Part shown: positions 7,869 to 8,844 of the stretch, piece after piece
Layout of the letters: each line of letters starts with the position of its first letter
Numbering within the stretch: position 1 is the first letter of the stretch
NCBI GenBank assembly: GCA_002479655.1
Contig: DLOQ01000027.1
Coordinates: forward strand, 289 to 9,132
Direction of reading: 5' to 3'
Origin: Lachnospiraceae bacterium UBA7480
Lineage (GTDB): Bacteria > Bacillota > Clostridia > Lachnospirales > Lachnospiraceae
Length of the DNA stretch: 8,844 nt
Notes under the pieces: generated by a model
The model's database searches: none
What the model was told of the DNA's origin: nothing
The model's input: the letters and a program-made list of their open reading frames with translations, nothing else
Made by a program: the position numbers and the translations under genes

Positions 7869-7997
7869 GGGATGTTTGCATTTCTATCCTTATTTTCCGA
7901 ATGAGTTGACAGGTAATAAAATATCATGAAGGTATTATTGGCAGTGCGGTATTTTGGCTTTTATTTTTGGCTGCACTACTTTAATATAAAAAGACGG

Positions 7998-8042
7998 CAG
8001 CAGTCACGCAAAGTTTTTGCAGTGGCGCTGCTGTTCTTTTAT
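7998..8042. terminator. Strong terminator-like hairpin upstream of clpB
   Basis: CAGCAG (7998-8003) pairs with CTGCTG (8028-8033). Inside it, CAC pairs with GTG, and GCAAA pairs with TTTGC around a GTT loop. The plus-strand tail is TTCTTTTAT; upstream of the left arm is AAAAAGA, so it could also act on the minus strand. No gene in the window obviously needs it, which suggests a short transcript between about 7,550 and 8,000 or insulation of the clpB promoter. Confidence 0.7.
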
Positions 8043-8063
8043 AAAGAAAAAAATTTAAAAAAA

Positions 8064-8090
8064 TTAGCACTCACCTATTGAAGTGGCTAA
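8064..8090 (+). promoter_or_regulatory. CIRCE-like operator (HrcA site) upstream of clpB, degenerate right arm
   Basis: The left arm TTAGCACTC (8064-8072) is a perfect CIRCE half. After exactly 9 nt comes AGTGGCTAA (8082-8090) in place of GAGTGCTAA. The last five bases match, and an extra G before GCTAA accounts for the rest. Total length is 27 bp, as in CIRCE. It overlaps the predicted -35, fitting repression by HrcA that is relieved by heat shock. No CtsR-type tandem repeat was seen. Confidence 0.65.
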
Positions 8091-8106
8091 CAATTTGTGG
8101 TATATA
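8078..8106 (+). promoter_or_regulatory. Sigma-A promoter for clpB
   Basis: TTGAAG (8078-8083), a 17-nt spacer and TATATA (8101-8106), with an extended -10 TG at 8098-8099. The -35 lies inside the CIRCE-like element. The predicted start is near 8113, giving a leader of about 88 nt before the clpB ATG at 8201. Confidence 0.65.
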
Positions 8107-8200
8107 TATTTATGTAAAGTAGTGGAATAATAAAACCAAAAGCCGCAGAACGGATCAAAATGATGCCCGGCGGCAGGATATGGAAAGGCAGGGTGGGCGT

Positions 8201-8844
8201 ATGAATATATCAAAGTTTACGAAAAATTCCATGCAGGCCGTGGAAGATTGCGAAAAGCTGGCGTATGAATATGGCAATCAGGAAATTGAGCAGGAACATC
8301 TTTTGTACGCGCTGCTGAATCTTCCGGACAGTCTGATCTTAAAGCTGATCGAGAAGATGGAGATCGATAAGGAGCATTTTATCGGAAGGGCGGAGCAGGC
8401 TCTTTCAAAACGTGTCAAGGTACAGGGCGGACAGATCATGGTAGGGCAGGATCTGAACAAGGTGCTGATCAGCGCGGAGGATGAGGCGAAAGCCATGGGA
8501 GACGATTATGTTTCCGTGGAGCACCTTTTTCTTGCGATGCTGAAACATCCGAATAAAGAGATCAAGAAACTGTTTCAGGAATATGGTCTGACGAGGGACC
8601 GCTTTCTGAATGCGCTGATGCAGGTCAGAGGAAATCAGAGGGTGACCAGCGACAATCCGGAAGCGACGTATGATACCTTGGAAAAATACGGGCAGGATCT
8701 GGTGGAGCGGGCGAGAAACCAGAAGCTGGATCCGGTGATCGGTAGGGACGGCGAGATCCGCAACGTGATCCGCATCCTGTCCAGAAAGACGAAGAATAAT
8801 CCGGTATTGATCGGTGAGCCGGGCGTCGGCAAGACGGCGGGCGT
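8201..8844 (+). CDS. clpB: ATP-dependent disaggregase ClpB, 5' part only (cut by window edge)
   Basis: Seen: 214 complete codons, open to the window edge. It starts [17 protein letters not shown]. The Clp N-terminal domain spans about 1-145, with two Clp_N repeats ([12 protein letters not shown] near 28-39 and [12 protein letters not shown] near 103-114). A linker with [17 protein letters not shown] (148-164) follows, then the first AAA+ domain with DPVIGRD (177-183) and Walker A GEPGVGKT (205-212). Known: hexameric ClpB works with DnaK to pull proteins out of aggregates after heat stress, in the cytoplasm. This linker and QDLVERAR favour ClpB over ClpC. Purine-rich AAAGG and AGGGTGGG (8184-8197) precede the ATG. 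The CIRCE-like site upstream implies HrcA control. Odd: G214 follows Walker A where Ala or Ile is usual, but this is 3 bases from the edge and may be an end error. About a quarter of the expected length of about 860 residues is present. Confidence 0.92.
   Translation, partial: MNISKFTKNSMQAVEDCEKLAYEYGNQEIEQEHLLYALLNLPDSLILKLIEKMEIDKEHFIGRAEQALSKRVKVQGGQIMVGQDLNKVLISAEDEAKAMGDDYVSVEHLFLAMLKHPNKEIKKLFQEYGLTRDRFLNALMQVRGNQRVTSDNPEATYDTLEKYGQDLVERARNQKLDPVIGRDGEIRNVIRILSRKTKNNPVLIGEPGVGKTAG

Larger units (their letters stand above)
7488..8200. other. Intergenic region of about 710 bp between the chemotaxis receptor and clpB
   Basis: AT-rich, with no gene I can support. A possible receptor promoter on the minus strand has a perfect TTGACA (7612-7607), a 17-nt spacer and a poor -10 TACACA (7589-7584). 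Hairpin-forming segments occupy about 7686-7868, a bidirectional terminator lies at 7998-8042, and the clpB control region at 8064-8106. Open frames on both strands near 7585-7881 have no SD and low-complexity translations. Confidence 0.7.

Noticed and set aside
7609..7881. 90-residue minus-strand open frame in the gap before clpB
   Set aside because: No SD, AT-driven low-complexity C-terminus, and overlap with the hairpins. It may be a by-product of a dispersed repeat, so it is reported only as a structured segment.
7906..7938. TTGACA followed by TATTAT
   Set aside because: The spacer is 21 nt, too long for a sigma-A promoter; no -10 element occurs at 16-18 nt.

Overview
This window looks like two genomes joined inside one gene. 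Positions 1 to about 1,880 read as Bacteroidota (Bacteroidales, possibly Muribaculaceae-like). Evidence: TAnnTTTG-type promoters, no Shine-Dalgarno (SD) sequences before guaB or groES, a Bacteroidota-type GroES N-terminus, and a Bacteroidota-like N-terminal half of IMP dehydrogenase. From about 1,930 onward it reads as Firmicutes, most like Lachnospiraceae. Evidence: a clostridial-type IMP dehydrogenase C-terminus, purine-rich SD sequences before most genes, sigma-A promoters, U-tailed terminators and a CIRCE-like operator before clpB. The switch falls between about 1,860 and 1,945, in the middle of an intact guaB reading frame. The simplest explanation is a metagenome assembly chimera; a natural recombinant is possible but less likely.

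Left part (Bacteroidota): the 5' end of groES (minus strand, cut by the window edge); a 157-bp gap with a sigma-54-like promoter and TGACA/TGTCA palindromes; a PlsC-type lysophospholipid acyltransferase (minus); and the divergent guaB (plus). The plsC and guaB genes share a roughly 145-bp gap with one promoter motif facing each way.

Right part (Lachnospiraceae-like), plus strand: the guaB 3' half; a secreted solute-binding-like protein with no transporter beside it; a 94-residue protein of unknown function with its own promoter and terminator; a VTC-type polyphosphate polymerase domain protein (triphosphate tunnel fold); and a DUF4956 membrane protein. The last two form a likely two-gene operon and are the best functional lead: a soluble polymerase domain beside a small multi-pass membrane protein recalls a split version of the eukaryotic VTC complex. 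A bidirectional terminator separates them from a convergent methyl-accepting chemotaxis protein with a six-helix membrane sensor.

A gap of about 710 bp (7,488 to 8,200) has no convincing gene. It holds several hairpins, a strong terminator and the regulated clpB promoter. The window ends inside clpB, just after the first Walker A motif. No CRISPR array, tRNA, rRNA, insertion sequence or prophage gene was seen. No complete undescribed system is evident.
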